DNA of 64,000 bases, taken from Viola odorata (lineage: Eukaryota; Streptophyta; Magnoliopsida; Malpighiales; Violaceae). Location of the stretch: contig OY829546.1 in NCBI GenBank assembly GCA_963691705.1, positions 30,288,040 through 30,352,039 on the forward strand, in the 5' to 3' direction. A program made the translations under genes and the position numbers. Of the stretch, positions 1 to 9,180 are shown piece after piece; position 1 is the first letter of the stretch; each line of letters begins with the position of its first letter. The notes under the pieces are model-generated. The model made no database searches. It had not been told where the DNA came from and saw only the letters and a list, made by a program, of their open reading frames with translations.

Positions 1-1101
1 TACGATCCTCGTATCGCAAGCCGCGTGGGCCAAGCAGCGCGCACGCATAGGCGCACCAGAAAGCCCAAGTCGGCTAGGGTTTGGCGACGACTAGGGTTTG
101 GCAAAGGAGGGTCTGGATTAATATTTCCTATTTTATGTATTTTTAATTACTATATAGAGTTTTGGCTTATTTAGGGATTATTTATTTTGGAATTATTTAT
201 TTAGGAATTATCTATTTAGGAATTATCTGTTTAGGAATTATTTATTTCTAAGTTTGTAATTTTCCTAGCCTATTTAAAGGCCTTGCCGTATGAATAAAAT
301 AATCTATGATATTTTTGGAAAAAGAACGAGACTTTGTGTTTGAGAGGTGCGTCCTCATAAACCGTTCCTATGGAACCTTGTTCTACTCCTAGTATCGCAA
401 GCTGAGAGTAGCCACAAGTAAAGCCCGATGTTGCTATCTATTGAGTCATTCGTCTTTGAATTGCCAAGAGCACCCAGTCTTGGAGATTCATCGGTTTGAC
501 ACAAGAACCTCAAGGGATTCGACGTGAAGTGCCAAGAGCTCTCAGTGTTGGAGTTTCACGGTTTTCTTTGAGTTATGTTTCCGCATTCGAAATCCAAGCT
601 TTGAACTAGATCACAATTTCATTACTAAGTCTCTAGGCGACTGGAGCCTTATCAGTTAGTAGCGGAGCTCAAGGCATTCAAGTTTGGTAACTATCCTTTA
701 CTTTTGTCGTTGTGTCAATTAGAGTCACAAAATCAGTCCACCAAAGTGTCATTACTTTTCTTTTTTGAGTCTTTTATTTAAGTCACGAGAAGAGTCACAA
801 AAGAGTCACAAAAACAGTCCACAAAAGTGTTAGTCTCGAAATCATATTTCAATACATACCTACTGGAGTCCAATTTCAGTGAATCTTAGTTCCTTGGAAA
901 GCCCTATCTGTTAGAAATCTAAATCAAGAAGAATCAAGCAATTCGGACATCGGAATCAAAAGTTCTGCTTGGTTTACTAAACTGTGTTCGCCGAAAATAG
1001 ATTTCCACTTTCTTGTGTTAAGTTTGATTTAGGTGAATAAAGATGGCAGAAGCAAGGCTTGATGCTAAGAGGGATTGCGATACAACCCCTATGCAGAATG
1101 A

Positions 1102-1119
1102 GATTCGAGGGCGAACCTT
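1102..1119 (+). pseudogene. Relic of gypsy polyprotein C-terminus (DSRANL)
   Basis: Read in the frame starting at GAT, six codons give DSRANL, followed at once by TGA TAA and then, in the same frame, EGGD. Many plant Ty3/gypsy polyproteins end in a D-[SL]-R-x-N-x-x-x-E-G-x-x-D type motif just before the purine tract, so this could be the last trace of a pol gene. A TGA also lies directly upstream in frame, so nothing translatable remains. The match is short and drawn from memory of the family; position next to the purine run is the main support. Confidence 0.4.
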
Positions 1120-1123
1120 TGAT

Positions 1124-1136
1124 AAGAGGGAGGGGA
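1124..1136 (+). other. Polypurine-tract-like run
   Basis: Thirteen purines in a row (AAGAGGGAGGGGA) sit directly before TCATACGATCC. In gypsy elements a purine tract primes plus-strand synthesis immediately upstream of the 3' LTR, so this run helps place the left LTR edge. It is intact in nearly every copy; exceptions are the end of M22 (two G to T changes at 25251 and 25253) and the end of M51 (agggacggga near 58596). Confidence 0.5.
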
Positions 1137-1138
1137 TC

Positions 1139-1153
1139 ATACGATCCTCGTAT
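1139..1153 (+). repeat. Perfect 6-bp hairpin at LTR 5' edge
   Basis: ATACGA, a 3-base loop TCC, then TCGTAT form a perfect inverted repeat. It sits three bases inside the LTR-like segment, is present in every copy, and is the sequence with which the window opens in M1 (whose first base is lost). No function is assigned. Confidence 0.7.
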
Positions 1154-1213
1154 CGCAAGCCGCGTGGGCCAAGCAGCGCGCACGCATAGGCGCACCAGAA
1201 AGCCCAAGTCGGC
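1154..1213 (+). other. GC- and CpG-rich block
   Basis: About 60 bp of GC-rich sequence containing most of the CpG sites of the unit, in an otherwise AT-rich repeat. Several copies show C to T or G to A changes exactly at these CpGs: T at 9235 in M9, gccgtgtgg at the start of M39, M40 and M44, and gcgcacacat in M42, M46, M48 and M50. This fits deamination of methylated cytosine. Confidence 0.7.
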
Positions 1214-1238
1214 TAGGGTTTGACGACGACTAGGGTTT
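1214..1238 (+). promoter_or_regulatory. Pair of telo-box-like motifs
   Basis: TAGGGTTT occurs at 1214-1221 and again at 1231-1238, each preceded by C; on the minus strand this reads AAACCCTAG, the plant telo-box. The pair is kept in nearly every copy, 17 bp apart; M56 has a damaged first box (tagagttt). Telo-boxes are known plant promoter elements and binding sites for Myb/TRB-type proteins; whether they act here is unknown. Confidence 0.45.
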
Positions 1239-1308
1239 GGCAAAGGAGGGTATGGATTAATATTTCCTATTTTATGTATTTTTAATTACTATATAGAGTT
1301 TTGGCTTA

Positions 1309-1398
1309 TTTAGGGATTATTTATTTAGGGATTATTTATTTTGGAATTATTTATTTAGGAATTATCTATTTAGGAATTATCTGTTTAGGAATTATTTA
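1309..1398 (+). repeat. Nested tandem of six 15-bp units
   Basis: Six consecutive 15-mers of the type tttaggaattattta: units 1 and 2 carry aggga, unit 3 starts ttttgg, unit 4 ends atcta, unit 5 ends atctg, unit 6 ends attta. Gain or loss of one unit explains the 15-bp length difference between L and S copies: S1 copies lack one aggga unit, S2 and V copies have five units and no ttttgg unit. M8 has six units but tttagg in place of ttttgg. Confidence 0.95.
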
Positions 1399-1424
1399 TT
1401 TCTAAGTTTGTAATTTTCCTAGCC

Positions 1425-1433
1425 TATTTAAAG
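1425..1433 (+). promoter_or_regulatory. TATA-like box of LTR promoter
   Basis: TATTTAAAG follows an AT-rich U3 and precedes a short GC-rich step, the usual setting of a plant LTR promoter. If used, transcription would start roughly 25-35 bp downstream and run along the + strand through the next copy. The box is unchanged in nearly all copies; M15 has a neighbouring change (aaagccc, C at 16372). Confidence 0.5.
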
Positions 1434-1446
1434 GCCTTGCCGTATG

Positions 1447-1452
1447 AATAAA
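1447..1452 (+). promoter_or_regulatory. AATAAA polyadenylation-like signal
   Basis: AATAAA lies about 20 bp after the TATA-like box, inside gaataaaataat. In compact LTRs the poly(A) signal can precede the transcription start, giving a short R region. It is an AT-rich hexamer and could be chance, but its place beside the TATA-like box fits an LTR. Confidence 0.4.
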
Positions 1453-1611
1453 ATAATCTATGATATTTTTGGAAAAAGAACGAGACTTTGTCTTTGAGAG
1501 GTGCGTCCTCATAAACCGTTCCTTTGGAACCTTGTTCTATTCCTAGTATCGCAAGCTGAGAGTAGCCACAAGTAAAGCCCGATGTTGCTATCTATTGAGT
1601 CATTCGTCTTT

Positions 1612-1718
1612 GAATTGCCAAGAGCACCCAGTCTTGGAGATTCATCGGTTTGACACAAGAACCTCAAGGGATTCGACGTGAAGTGCCAAGAGCTCTCAGT
1701 GTTGGAGTTTCACGGTTT
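1612..1718 (+). repeat. Degenerate direct duplication in U5
   Basis: Two related segments of about 40 bp lie 68 bp apart (1612-1651 and 1680-1718), sharing gccaagag, cagt, ttggag and cggttt. In right-side copies (from M38) the second segment reads gccaaaagcacccagt, which is closer to the first than the left-side form gccaagagctctcagt. Confidence 0.75.
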
Positions 1719-1801
1719 TCTTTGAGTTATGTTTCCGCATTCAAAATCCAAGCTTTGAACTAGATCACAATTTCATTACTAAGTCTCTAGGCGACTGGAG
1801 C

Positions 1802-1808
1802 CTTATCA
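1802..1808 (+). repeat. LTR right terminus CTTATCA
   Basis: CTTATCA ends in the CA expected of an LTR. Its exact reverse complement, TGATAAG, occurs at 1120-1126 just inside the purine-rich stretch at the other end, giving a 7-bp terminal inverted repeat if the LTR starts there; against TCATA at 1137 the match is 4 of 5. Confidence 0.5.
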
Positions 1809-1810
1809 GT

Positions 1811-1822
1811 TAGTAGCGGAGC
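1811..1822 (+). other. Primer-binding-site-like stretch (tRNA-iMet type)
   Basis: TAGTAGCGGAGC begins 2 bp after the CA of the LTR-like segment. The plant initiator tRNA-Met primer site reads TGGTATCAGAGC; the left-side copies match 9 of 12 positions and right-side copies (TGGTAGCGGAGC, for example 46630-46641) match 10 of 12. Location directly after an LTR end supports the call; the mismatches suggest it no longer works or always was a weak match. Confidence 0.5.
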
Positions 1823-1876
1823 TCAAGGCATTCAAGTTTGGTAACTATCCTTTACTTTTGTCGTTGTGTCAACTAG

Positions 1877-1984
1877 AGTCACAAAATCAGTCCACCAAAG
1901 TGTCATTACTTTTCTATTTTGAGTCTTTTATTTAAGTCACGAGAAGAGTCACAAAAGAGTCACAAAAACAGTCCACAAAAGTGT
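1877..1984 (+). repeat. AGTCAC direct repeats in leader region
   Basis: A 27-bp segment at 1877-1903 (agtcacaaaatcagtccacc and on to agtgt) recurs at 1958-1984 with few changes, 81 bp apart. Two further AGTCAC motifs lie between them at 1935 and 1947. The block is present in all copies. Confidence 0.8.
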
Positions 1985-2290
1985 TAGTCTCGAAATCATA
2001 TTTCAATACATACCTATTGGAGTCCAATTTCAGTGAATCTTAGTTCCTTGGAAAGCCCTATCTGTTAGGAATCTAAATCAAGAAGAATCAAGCAATTCGG
2101 ACATCGGAATCAAAAGTTGTGCTTGGTTTACTAAACTGTGTACGCCGAAAATAGATTTCCACTTTCTTGTGTTAAGTTTGATTTAGGTGAATAAAGATGG
2201 CAGAAGCAAGGCTTGATGCTAAGAGGGATTGCGATACAACCCCTATGCAGAATGAGATTCGAGGGCGAACCTTTGATAAGAGGGAGGGGA

Positions 2291-3429
2291 TCATACGATC
2301 CTCGTATCGCAAGCCGCGTGGGCCAAGCAGCGCGCACGCATAGGCGCACCAGAAAGCCCAAGTCGGCTAGGGTTTGGCGACGACTAGGGTTTGGCAAAGG
2401 AGGGTCAGGATTAATATTTCCTATTTTATGTATTTTTAATTACTATATAGAGTTTTGGCTTATTTAGGGATTATTTATTTTGGAATTATTTATTTAGGAA
2501 TTATCTATTTAGGAATTATCTGTTTAGGAATTATTTATTTCTAAGTTTGTAATTTTCCTAGCCTATTTAAAGGCCTTGCCGTATGAATAAAATAATCTAT
2601 GATATTTTTGGAAAAAGAACGAGACTTTGTGTTTGAGAGGTGCGTCCTCATAAACCGTTCCTATGGAACCTTGTTCTACTCCTAGTATCGCAAGCTGAGA
2701 GTAGCCACAAGTAAAGCCCGATGTTGCTATCTATTGAGTCATTCGTCTTTGAATTGCCAAGAGCACCCAGTCTTGGAGATTCATCGGTTTGACACAAGAA
2801 CGTCAAGGGATTCGACGTGAAGTGCCAAGAGCTCTCAGTGTTGGAGTTTCACGGTTTTCTTTGAGTTATGTTTCCGCATTCAAAATCCAAGCTTTGAACT
2901 AGATCACAATTTCATTACTAAGTCTCTAGGCGACTGGAGCCTTATCAGTTAGTAGCGGAGCTCAAGGCATTCAAGTTTGGTAACTATCCTTTACTTTTGT
3001 CGTTGTGTCAACTAGAGTCACAAAATCAGTCCACCAAAGTGTCATTACTTTTCTATTTTGAGTCTTTTATTTAAGTCACGAGAAGAGTCACAAAAGAGTC
3101 ACAAAAACAGTCCACAAAAGTGTTAGTCTCGAAATCATATTTCAATACATACCTATTGGAGTCCAATTTCAGTGAATCTTAGTTCCTTGGAAAGCCCTAT
3201 CTGTTAGGAATCTAAATCAAGAAGAATCAAGCAATTCGGACATCGGAATCAAAAGTTGTGCTTGGTTTACTAAACTGTGTACGCCGAAAATAGATTTCCA
3301 CTTTCTTGTGTTAAGTTTGATTTAGGTGAATAAAGATGGCAGAAGCAAGGCTTGATGCTAAGAGGGATTGCGATACAACCCCTATGCAGAATGAGATTCG
3401 AGGGCGAACCTTTGATAAGAGGGAGGGGA
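2291..3429 (+). repeat. Monomer M3 (S1)
   Basis: Markers: gtcagg (shared with M4 only), gtgtttgag, private gaacgtcaagg near 2800, tcaactagag and gtgtacgcc. Confidence 0.98.
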
Positions 3430-4568
3430 TCATACGATCCTCGTATCGCAAGCCGCGTGGGCCAAGCAGCGCGCACGCATAGGCGCACCAGAAAGCCCAA
3501 GTCGGCTAGGGTTTGGCGACGACTAGGGTTTGGCAAAGGAGGGTCAGGATTAATATTTCCTATTTTATGTATTTTTAATTACTATATAGAGTTTTGGCTT
3601 ATTTAGGGATTATTTATTTTGGAATTATTTATTTAGGAATTATCTATTTAGGAATTATCTGTTTAGGAATTATTTATTTCTAAGTTTGTAATTTTCCTAG
3701 CCTATTTAAAGGCCTTGCCGTATGAATAAAATAATCTATGATATTTTTGGAAAAAGAACGAGACTTTGTGTTTGAGAGGTGCGTCCTCATAAACCGTTCC
3801 TATGGAACCTTGTTCTACTCCTAGTATCGCAAGCTGAGAGTAGCCACAAGTAAAGCCCGATGTTGCTATCTATTGAGTCATTCGTCTTTGAATTGCCAAG
3901 AGCACCCAGTCTTGGAGATTCATCGGTTTGACACAAGAACCTCAAGGGATTCGACGTGAAGTGCCAAGAGCTCTCAGTGTTGGAGTTTCACGGTTTTCTT
4001 TGAGTTATGTTTCCGCATTCGATATCCAAGCTTTGAACTAGATCACAATTTCATTACTAAGTCTCTAGGCGACTGGAGCCTTATCAGTTAGTAGCGGAGC
4101 TCAAGGCATTCAAGTTTGGTAACTATCCTTTACTTTTGTCGTTGTGTCAATTAGAGTCACAAAATCAGTCCACCAAAGTGTCATTACTTTTCTTTTTTGA
4201 GTCTTTTATTTAAGTCACGAGAAGAGTCACAAAAGAGTCACAAAAACAGTCCACAAAAGTGTTAGTCTCGAAATCATATTTCAATACATACCTACTGGAG
4301 TCCAATTTCAGTGAATCTTAGTTCCTTGGAAAGCCCTATCTGTTAGAAATCTAAATCAAGAAGAATCAAGCAATTCGGACATCGGAATCAAAAGTTCTGC
4401 TTGGTTTACTAAACTGTGTTCGCCGAAAATAGATTTCCACTTTCTTGTGTTAAGTTTGATTTAGGTGAATAAAGATGGCAGAAGCAAGGCTTGATGCTAA
4501 GAGGGATTGCGATACAACCCCTATGCAGAATGAGATTCGAGGGCGAACCTTTGATAAGAGGGAGGGGA
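3430..4568 (+). repeat. Monomer M4 (S1)
   Basis: Repeats the M1 markers (tttcttttttgag, ttagaaatc, gttctgc) 3432 bp further on. Private A to T at 4023 (gatatcc). Confidence 0.98.
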
Positions 4569-5722
4569 TCATACGATCCTCGTATCGCAAGCCGCGTGGG
4601 CCAAGCAGCGCGCACGCATAGGCGCACCAGAAAGCCCAAGTCGGCTAGGGTTTGGCGACGACTAGGGTTTGGCAAAGGAGGGTATGGATTAATATTTCCT
4701 ATTTTATGTATTTTTAATTACTATATAGAGTTTTGGCTTATTTAGGGATTATTTATTTAGGGATTATTTATTTTGGAATTATTTATTTAGGAATTATCTA
4801 TTTAGGAATTATCTGTTTAGGAATTATTTATTTCTAAGTTTGTAATTTTCCTAGCCTATTTAAAGGCCTTGCCGTATGAATAAAATAATCTATGATATTT
4901 TTGGAAAAAGAACGAGACTTTGTCTTTGAGAGGTGCGTCCTCATAAACCGTTCCTTTGGAACCTTGTTCTATTCCTAGTATCGCAAGCTGAGAGTAGCCA
5001 CAAGTAAAGCCCGATGTTGCTATCTATTGAGTCATTCGTCTTTGAATTGCCAAGAGCACCCAGTCTTGGAGATTCATCGGTTTGACACAAGAACCTCAAG
5101 GGATTCGACGTGAAGTGCCAAGAGCTCTCAGTGTTGGAGTTTCACGGTTTTCTTTGAGTTATGTTTCCGCATTCAAAATCCAAGCTTTGAACTAGATCAC
5201 AATTTCATTACTAAGTCTCTAGGCGACTGGAGCCTTATCAGTTAGTAGCGGAGCTCAAGGCATTCAAGTTTGGTAACTATCCTTTACTTTTGTCGTTGCG
5301 TCAATTAGAGTCACAAAATCAGTCCACCAAAGTGTCATTACTTTTCTATTTTGAGTCTTTTATTTAAGTCACGAGAAGAGTCACAAAAGAGTCACAAAAA
5401 CAGTCCACAAAAGTGTTAGTCTCGAAATCATATTTCAATACATACCTACTGGAGTCCAATTTCAGTGAATCTTAGTTCCTTGGAAAGCCCTATCTGTTAG
5501 GAATCTAAATCAAGAAGAATCAAGCAATTCGGACATCGGAATCAAAAGTTGTGCTTGGTTCACTAAACTGTGTTCGCCGAAAATAGATTTTCACTTTCTT
5601 GTGTTAAGTTTGATTTAGGTGAATAAAGATGGCAGAAGCAAGGCTTGATGCTAAGAGGGATTGCGATACAACCCCTATGCAGAATGAGGATCGAGGGCGA
5701 ACCTTTGATAAGAGGGAGGGGA
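4569..5722 (+). repeat. Monomer M5 (L)
   Basis: Like M2 in the LTR (gtctttgag, cctttgg). Private tgcgtc at 5299, AT to GA at 5689-5690; ggttcactaaa and gattttcac are shared with M6 and M7. Confidence 0.98.
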
Positions 5723-6876
5723 TCATACGATCCTCGTATCGCAAGCCGCGTGGGCCAAGCAGCGCGCACGCATAGGCGCACCAGAAAGCCCAAGTCGGCT
5801 AGGGTTTGGCGACGACTAGGGTTTGGCAAAGGAGGGTATGGAATAATATTTCCTATTTTATGTATTTTTAATTACTATATAGAGTTTTGGCTTATTTAGG
5901 GATTATTTATTTAGGGATTATTTATTTTGGAATTATTTATTTAGGAATTATCTATTTAGGAATTATCTGTTTAGGAATTATTTATTTCTAAGTTTGTAAT
6001 TTTCCTAGCCTATTTAAAGGCCTTGCCGTATGAATAAAATAATCTATGATATTTTTGGAAAAAGAACGAGACTTTGTGTTTGAGAGGTGCGTCCTCATAA
6101 ACCGTTCCTATGGAACCTTGTTCTACTCCTAGTATCGCAAGCTGAGAGTAGCCACAAGTAAAGCCCGATGTTGCTATCTATTGAGTCATTCGTCTTTGAA
6201 TTGCCAAGAGCACCCAGTGTTGGAGATTCATCGGTTTCACACAAGAACCTCAAGGGATTCGACGTGAATTGCCAAGAGCTCTCAGTGTTGGAGTTTCACG
6301 GTTTTCTTTGAGTTATGTTTTCGCATTCAAAATCCAAGCTTTGAACTAGATCACAATTTCATTACTAAGTCTCTAGGCGACTGGAGCCTTATCAGTTAGT
6401 AGCGGAGCTCAAGGCATTCAAGTTTGGTAACTATCCTTTACTTTTGTCGTTGTGTCAATTAGAGTCACAAAATCAGTCCACCAAAGTGTCATTACTTTTC
6501 TATTTTGAGTCTTTTATTTAAGTCACGAGAAGAGTCACAAAAGAGTCACAAAAACAGTCCACAAAAGTGTTAGTCTCGAAATCATATTTCAATACATACC
6601 TACTAGAGTCCAATTTCAGTGAATCTTAGTTCCTTGGAAAGCCCTATCTGTTAGGAATCTAAATCAAGAAGAATCAAGCAATTCGGACATCGGAATCAAA
6701 AGTTGTGCTTGGTTCACTAAACAGTGTTCGCCGAAAATAGATTTTCACTTTCTTGTGTTAAGTTTGATTTAGGTGAATAAAGATGGCAGAAGCAAGGCTT
6801 GATGCTAAGAGGGATTGCGATACAACCCCTATGCAGAATGAGATTCGAGGGCGAACCTTTGATAAGAGGGAGGGGA
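5723..6876 (+). repeat. Monomer M6 (L)
   Basis: First of the M6-M8 subfamily: cccagtgttggag, gtgaattgcc and gttttcgc. Private ggaataat at 5843, ggtttcacac, actagagtcc and aaacagtg. Confidence 0.98.
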
Positions 6877-8029
6877 TCATACGATCCTCGTATCGCAAGC
6901 CGCGCGGGCCAAGCAGCGCGCACGCATAGGCGCACCAAAAAGCCCAAGTCGGCTAGGGTTTGGCGACGACTAGGGTTTGGCAAAGGAGGGTAGGGATTAA
7001 TATTTCCTATTTTATGTATTTTTAATTACTATATAGAGTTTTGGCTTATTTAGGGATTATTTATTTAGGGATTATTTATTTTGGAATTATTTATTTAGGA
7101 ATTATCTATTTAGGAATTATCTGTTTAGGAATTATTTATTTCTAAGTTTGTAATTTTCCTAGCCTATTTAAAGGCCTTGCCGTATGAATAAAATAATCTA
7201 TGATATTTTTGGAAAAAGAACGAGACTTTGTGTTTGAGAGGTGCGTCCTCATAAACCGTTCCTATGGAACCTTGTTCTACTCCTAGTATCGCAAGCTGAG
7301 AGTAGCCACAAGTAAAGCCCGATGTTGCTATCTATTGAGTCATTCGTCTTTGAATTGCCAAGAGCACCCAGTGTTGGAGATTCATCGGTTTGACACAAGA
7401 ACCTCAAGGGATTCGACGTGAATTGCCAAGAGCTCTCAGTGTTGGAGTTTCACGGTTTTCTTTGAGTTATGTTTTCGCATTCAAAATCCAAGCTTTGAAC
7501 TAGATCACAATTTCATTACTAAGTCTCTAGGCGACTGGAGCCTTATCAGTTAGTAGCGGAGCTCAAGGCATTCAAGTTTGGTAACTATCCTTTACTTTTG
7601 TCGTTGTGTCAATTAGAGTCACAAAATCAGTCCACCAAAGTGTCATTACTTTTCTATTTTGAGTCTTTTATTTAAGTCACGAGAAGAGTCACAAAAGAGT
7701 CACAAAAACAGTCCACAAAAGTGTTAGTCTCGAAATCATATTTCAATACATACTACTGGAGTCCAATTTCAGTGAATCTTAGTTCCTTGGAAAGCCCTAT
7801 CTGTTAGGAATCTAAATCAAGAAGAATCATGCAATTCGGACATCGGAATCAAAAGTTGTGCTTGGTTCACTAAACTGTGTTCGCCGAAAATAGATTTTCA
7901 CTTTCTTGTGTTAAGTTTGATTTAGGTGAATAAAGATGGCAGAAGCAAGGCTTGATGCTAAGAGGGATTGCGATACAACCCCTATGCAGAATGAGATTCG
8001 AGGGCGAACCTTTGATAAGAGGGAGGGGA
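6877..8029 (+). repeat. Monomer M7 (L, 1153 bp)
   Basis: M6-M8 subfamily. One base is missing near 7753 (catactactgg). Private cgcgcgggcc, caccaaaaagcc, gtagggatt and aatcatgcaa. Confidence 0.98.
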
Positions 8030-9180
8030 TCATACGATCCTCGTATCGCAAGCCGCGTGGGCCAAGCAGCGCGCACGCATAGGCGCACCAGAAAGCCCAA
8101 GTCGGCTAGGGTTTGGCGACGACTAGGGTTTGGCAAAGGAGGGTATGGATTAATATTTCCTATTTTATGTATTTTTAATTACTATATAGAGTTTTGGCTT
8201 ATTTAGGGATTATTTATTTAGGGATTATTTATTTAGGAATTATTTATTTAGGAATTATCTATTTAGGAATTATCTGTTTAGGAATTATTTATTTCTAAGT
8301 TTGTAATTTTCCTAGCCTATTTAAAGGCCTTGCCGTATGAATAAAATAATCTATGATATTTTTGGAAAAAGAACGAGACTTTGTGTTTGAGAGGTGCGTC
8401 CTCATAAACCGTTCCTATGGAACCTTGTTCTACTCCTAGTATCGCAAGCTGAGAGTAGCCACAAGTAAAGCCCGATGTTGCTATCTATTGAGTCATTCGT
8501 CTTTGAATTGCCAAGAGCACCCAGTGTTGGAGATTCATCGGTTTGACACAAGAACCTCAAGGGATTCGACGTGAATTGCCAAGAGCTCTCAGTGTTGGAG
8601 TTTCACGGTTTTCTTTGAGTTATGTTTTCGCATTCAAAATCCAAGCTTTGAACTAGATCACAATTTCATTACTAAGTCTCTAGGCGACTGGAGCCTTATC
8701 AGTTAGTAGCGGAGCTCAAGGCATTCAAGTTTGGTAACTATCCTTTACTTTTGTCGTTGTGTCAATTAGAGTCACAAAATCAGTCCACCAAAGTGTCATT
8801 ACTTTTCTATTTTGAGTCTTTTATTTAAGTCACGAGAAGAGTCACAAAAGAGTCACAAAAACAGTCCACAAAAGTGTTAGTCTCGAAATCATATTTCAAT
8901 ACATACCTACTGGAGTCCAATTTCAGTGAATCTTAGTTCCTTGGAAAGCCCTATCTGTTAGGAATCTAAATCAAGAATCAAGCAATTCGGACATCGGAAT
9001 CAAAAGTTGTGCTTGGTTTACTAAACTGTGTTCGCCGAAAATAGATTTCCACTTTCTTGTGTTAAGTTTGATTTAGGTGAATAAAGATGGCAGAAGCAAG
9101 GCTTGATGCTAAGAGGGATTGCGATACAACCCCTATGCAGAATGAGATTCGAGGGCGAACCTTTGATAAGAGGGAGGGGA
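8030..9180 (+). repeat. Monomer M8 (L, 1151 bp)
   Basis: M6-M8 subfamily. Three bases are missing near 8975 (tcaagaatcaagc). Its third 15-bp unit is tttagg instead of ttttgg, the likely intermediate between six-unit L and five-unit S2 arrays. Confidence 0.98.

Larger units (their letters stand above)
1..1136 (+). repeat. Monomer M1 (S1, left-truncated by 3 bp)
   Basis: Five-unit S1 copy starting at the fourth base of the phase. Markers: gtctgg, gtgtttgag, tttcttttttgag near 760, ttagaaatc and gttctgc near 965. The last three are shared only with M4. Confidence 0.97.
1137..1808 (+). mobile_element. LTR-like segment (reference copy M2)
   Basis: This 672-bp segment lies between a 13-base purine run and a primer-site-like stretch, the position an LTR takes. 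It starts TCATA and ends TATCA; the exact inverted partner of TATCA is TGATA, so the left end looks like a normal TG end with G changed to C. U3 would hold the GC-rich block, two telo-boxes and the 15-bp units; TATTTAAAG and AATAAA mark the U3/R area; the remaining ~340 bp would be U5. The same segment recurs in every copy (at offset 0 to about 671 in L copies, 15-16 bp shorter in S and V copies). The LTR identity is inferred from this layout. A different left edge at 1120 is possible. Confidence 0.6.
1137..2290 (+). repeat. Monomer M2 (L), reference copy
   Basis: Six-unit copy used above for internal features. Markers: private G to A at 1223, gtctttgag, cctttgg, ttcaaaatcc, tcaactagag (shared with M3) and gtgtacgcc near the end. 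Confidence 0.98.
1809..2290 (+). mobile_element. Short internal/leader-like region (reference copy M2)
   Basis: About 482 bp separate the end of one LTR-like segment from the start of the next. A gag-pol element would need about 5 kb or more here, so coding capacity is absent. The region begins with the primer-site-like stretch, continues with AGTCAC-rich short repeats, then a ~300-bp stretch without an open frame that resembles in style the non-coding leader text of plant LTR elements, and ends with the DSRANL relic and the purine run. If the LTR call is right, the ancestor resembled a TRIM-type non-autonomous element with unusually long LTRs. No gag, protease, reverse transcriptase or integrase motif is visible in any frame apart from the relic. 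Confidence 0.5.

Noticed and set aside
1139..1153. Rho-independent terminator at the ATACGA/TCGTAT hairpin
   Set aside because: The stem is short and AT-containing, no T run follows, and nothing suggests a bacterial context.
977..1243. 88-residue minus-strand ORF recurring in every copy
   Set aside because: It spans the leader/LTR junction, has no recognisable domain, signal or family, and is conserved only as much as the DNA around it. Substitutions do not favour silent sites. It is a by-product of the repeat.
1214..1398. Telomeric repeat tract (TAGGGTTT and TTTAGGG occurrences)
   Set aside because: Motifs occur singly or as a spaced pair, and the tttaggg in the 15-bp units is followed by attattta. 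There is no run of seven-base telomere repeats.
1309..1398. CRISPR array
   Set aside because: The 15-bp units are contiguous without spacers, and the 1.15-kb repeat has no variable spacer. The setting is a plant-type satellite.
1811..1822. Embedded tRNA gene near the primer-site-like stretch
   Set aside because: No cloverleaf, A box or B box can be formed around it; only the short primer-site resemblance is present.
2213..2467. 84-residue plus-strand ORF recurring in most copies
   Set aside because: It overlaps the minus-strand ORF antisense, starts upstream of the proposed LTR edge, ends at a TAG in the first 15-bp unit, and is absent or shortened in M1, M2 and M7 after single changes. No codon-level constraint is visible.
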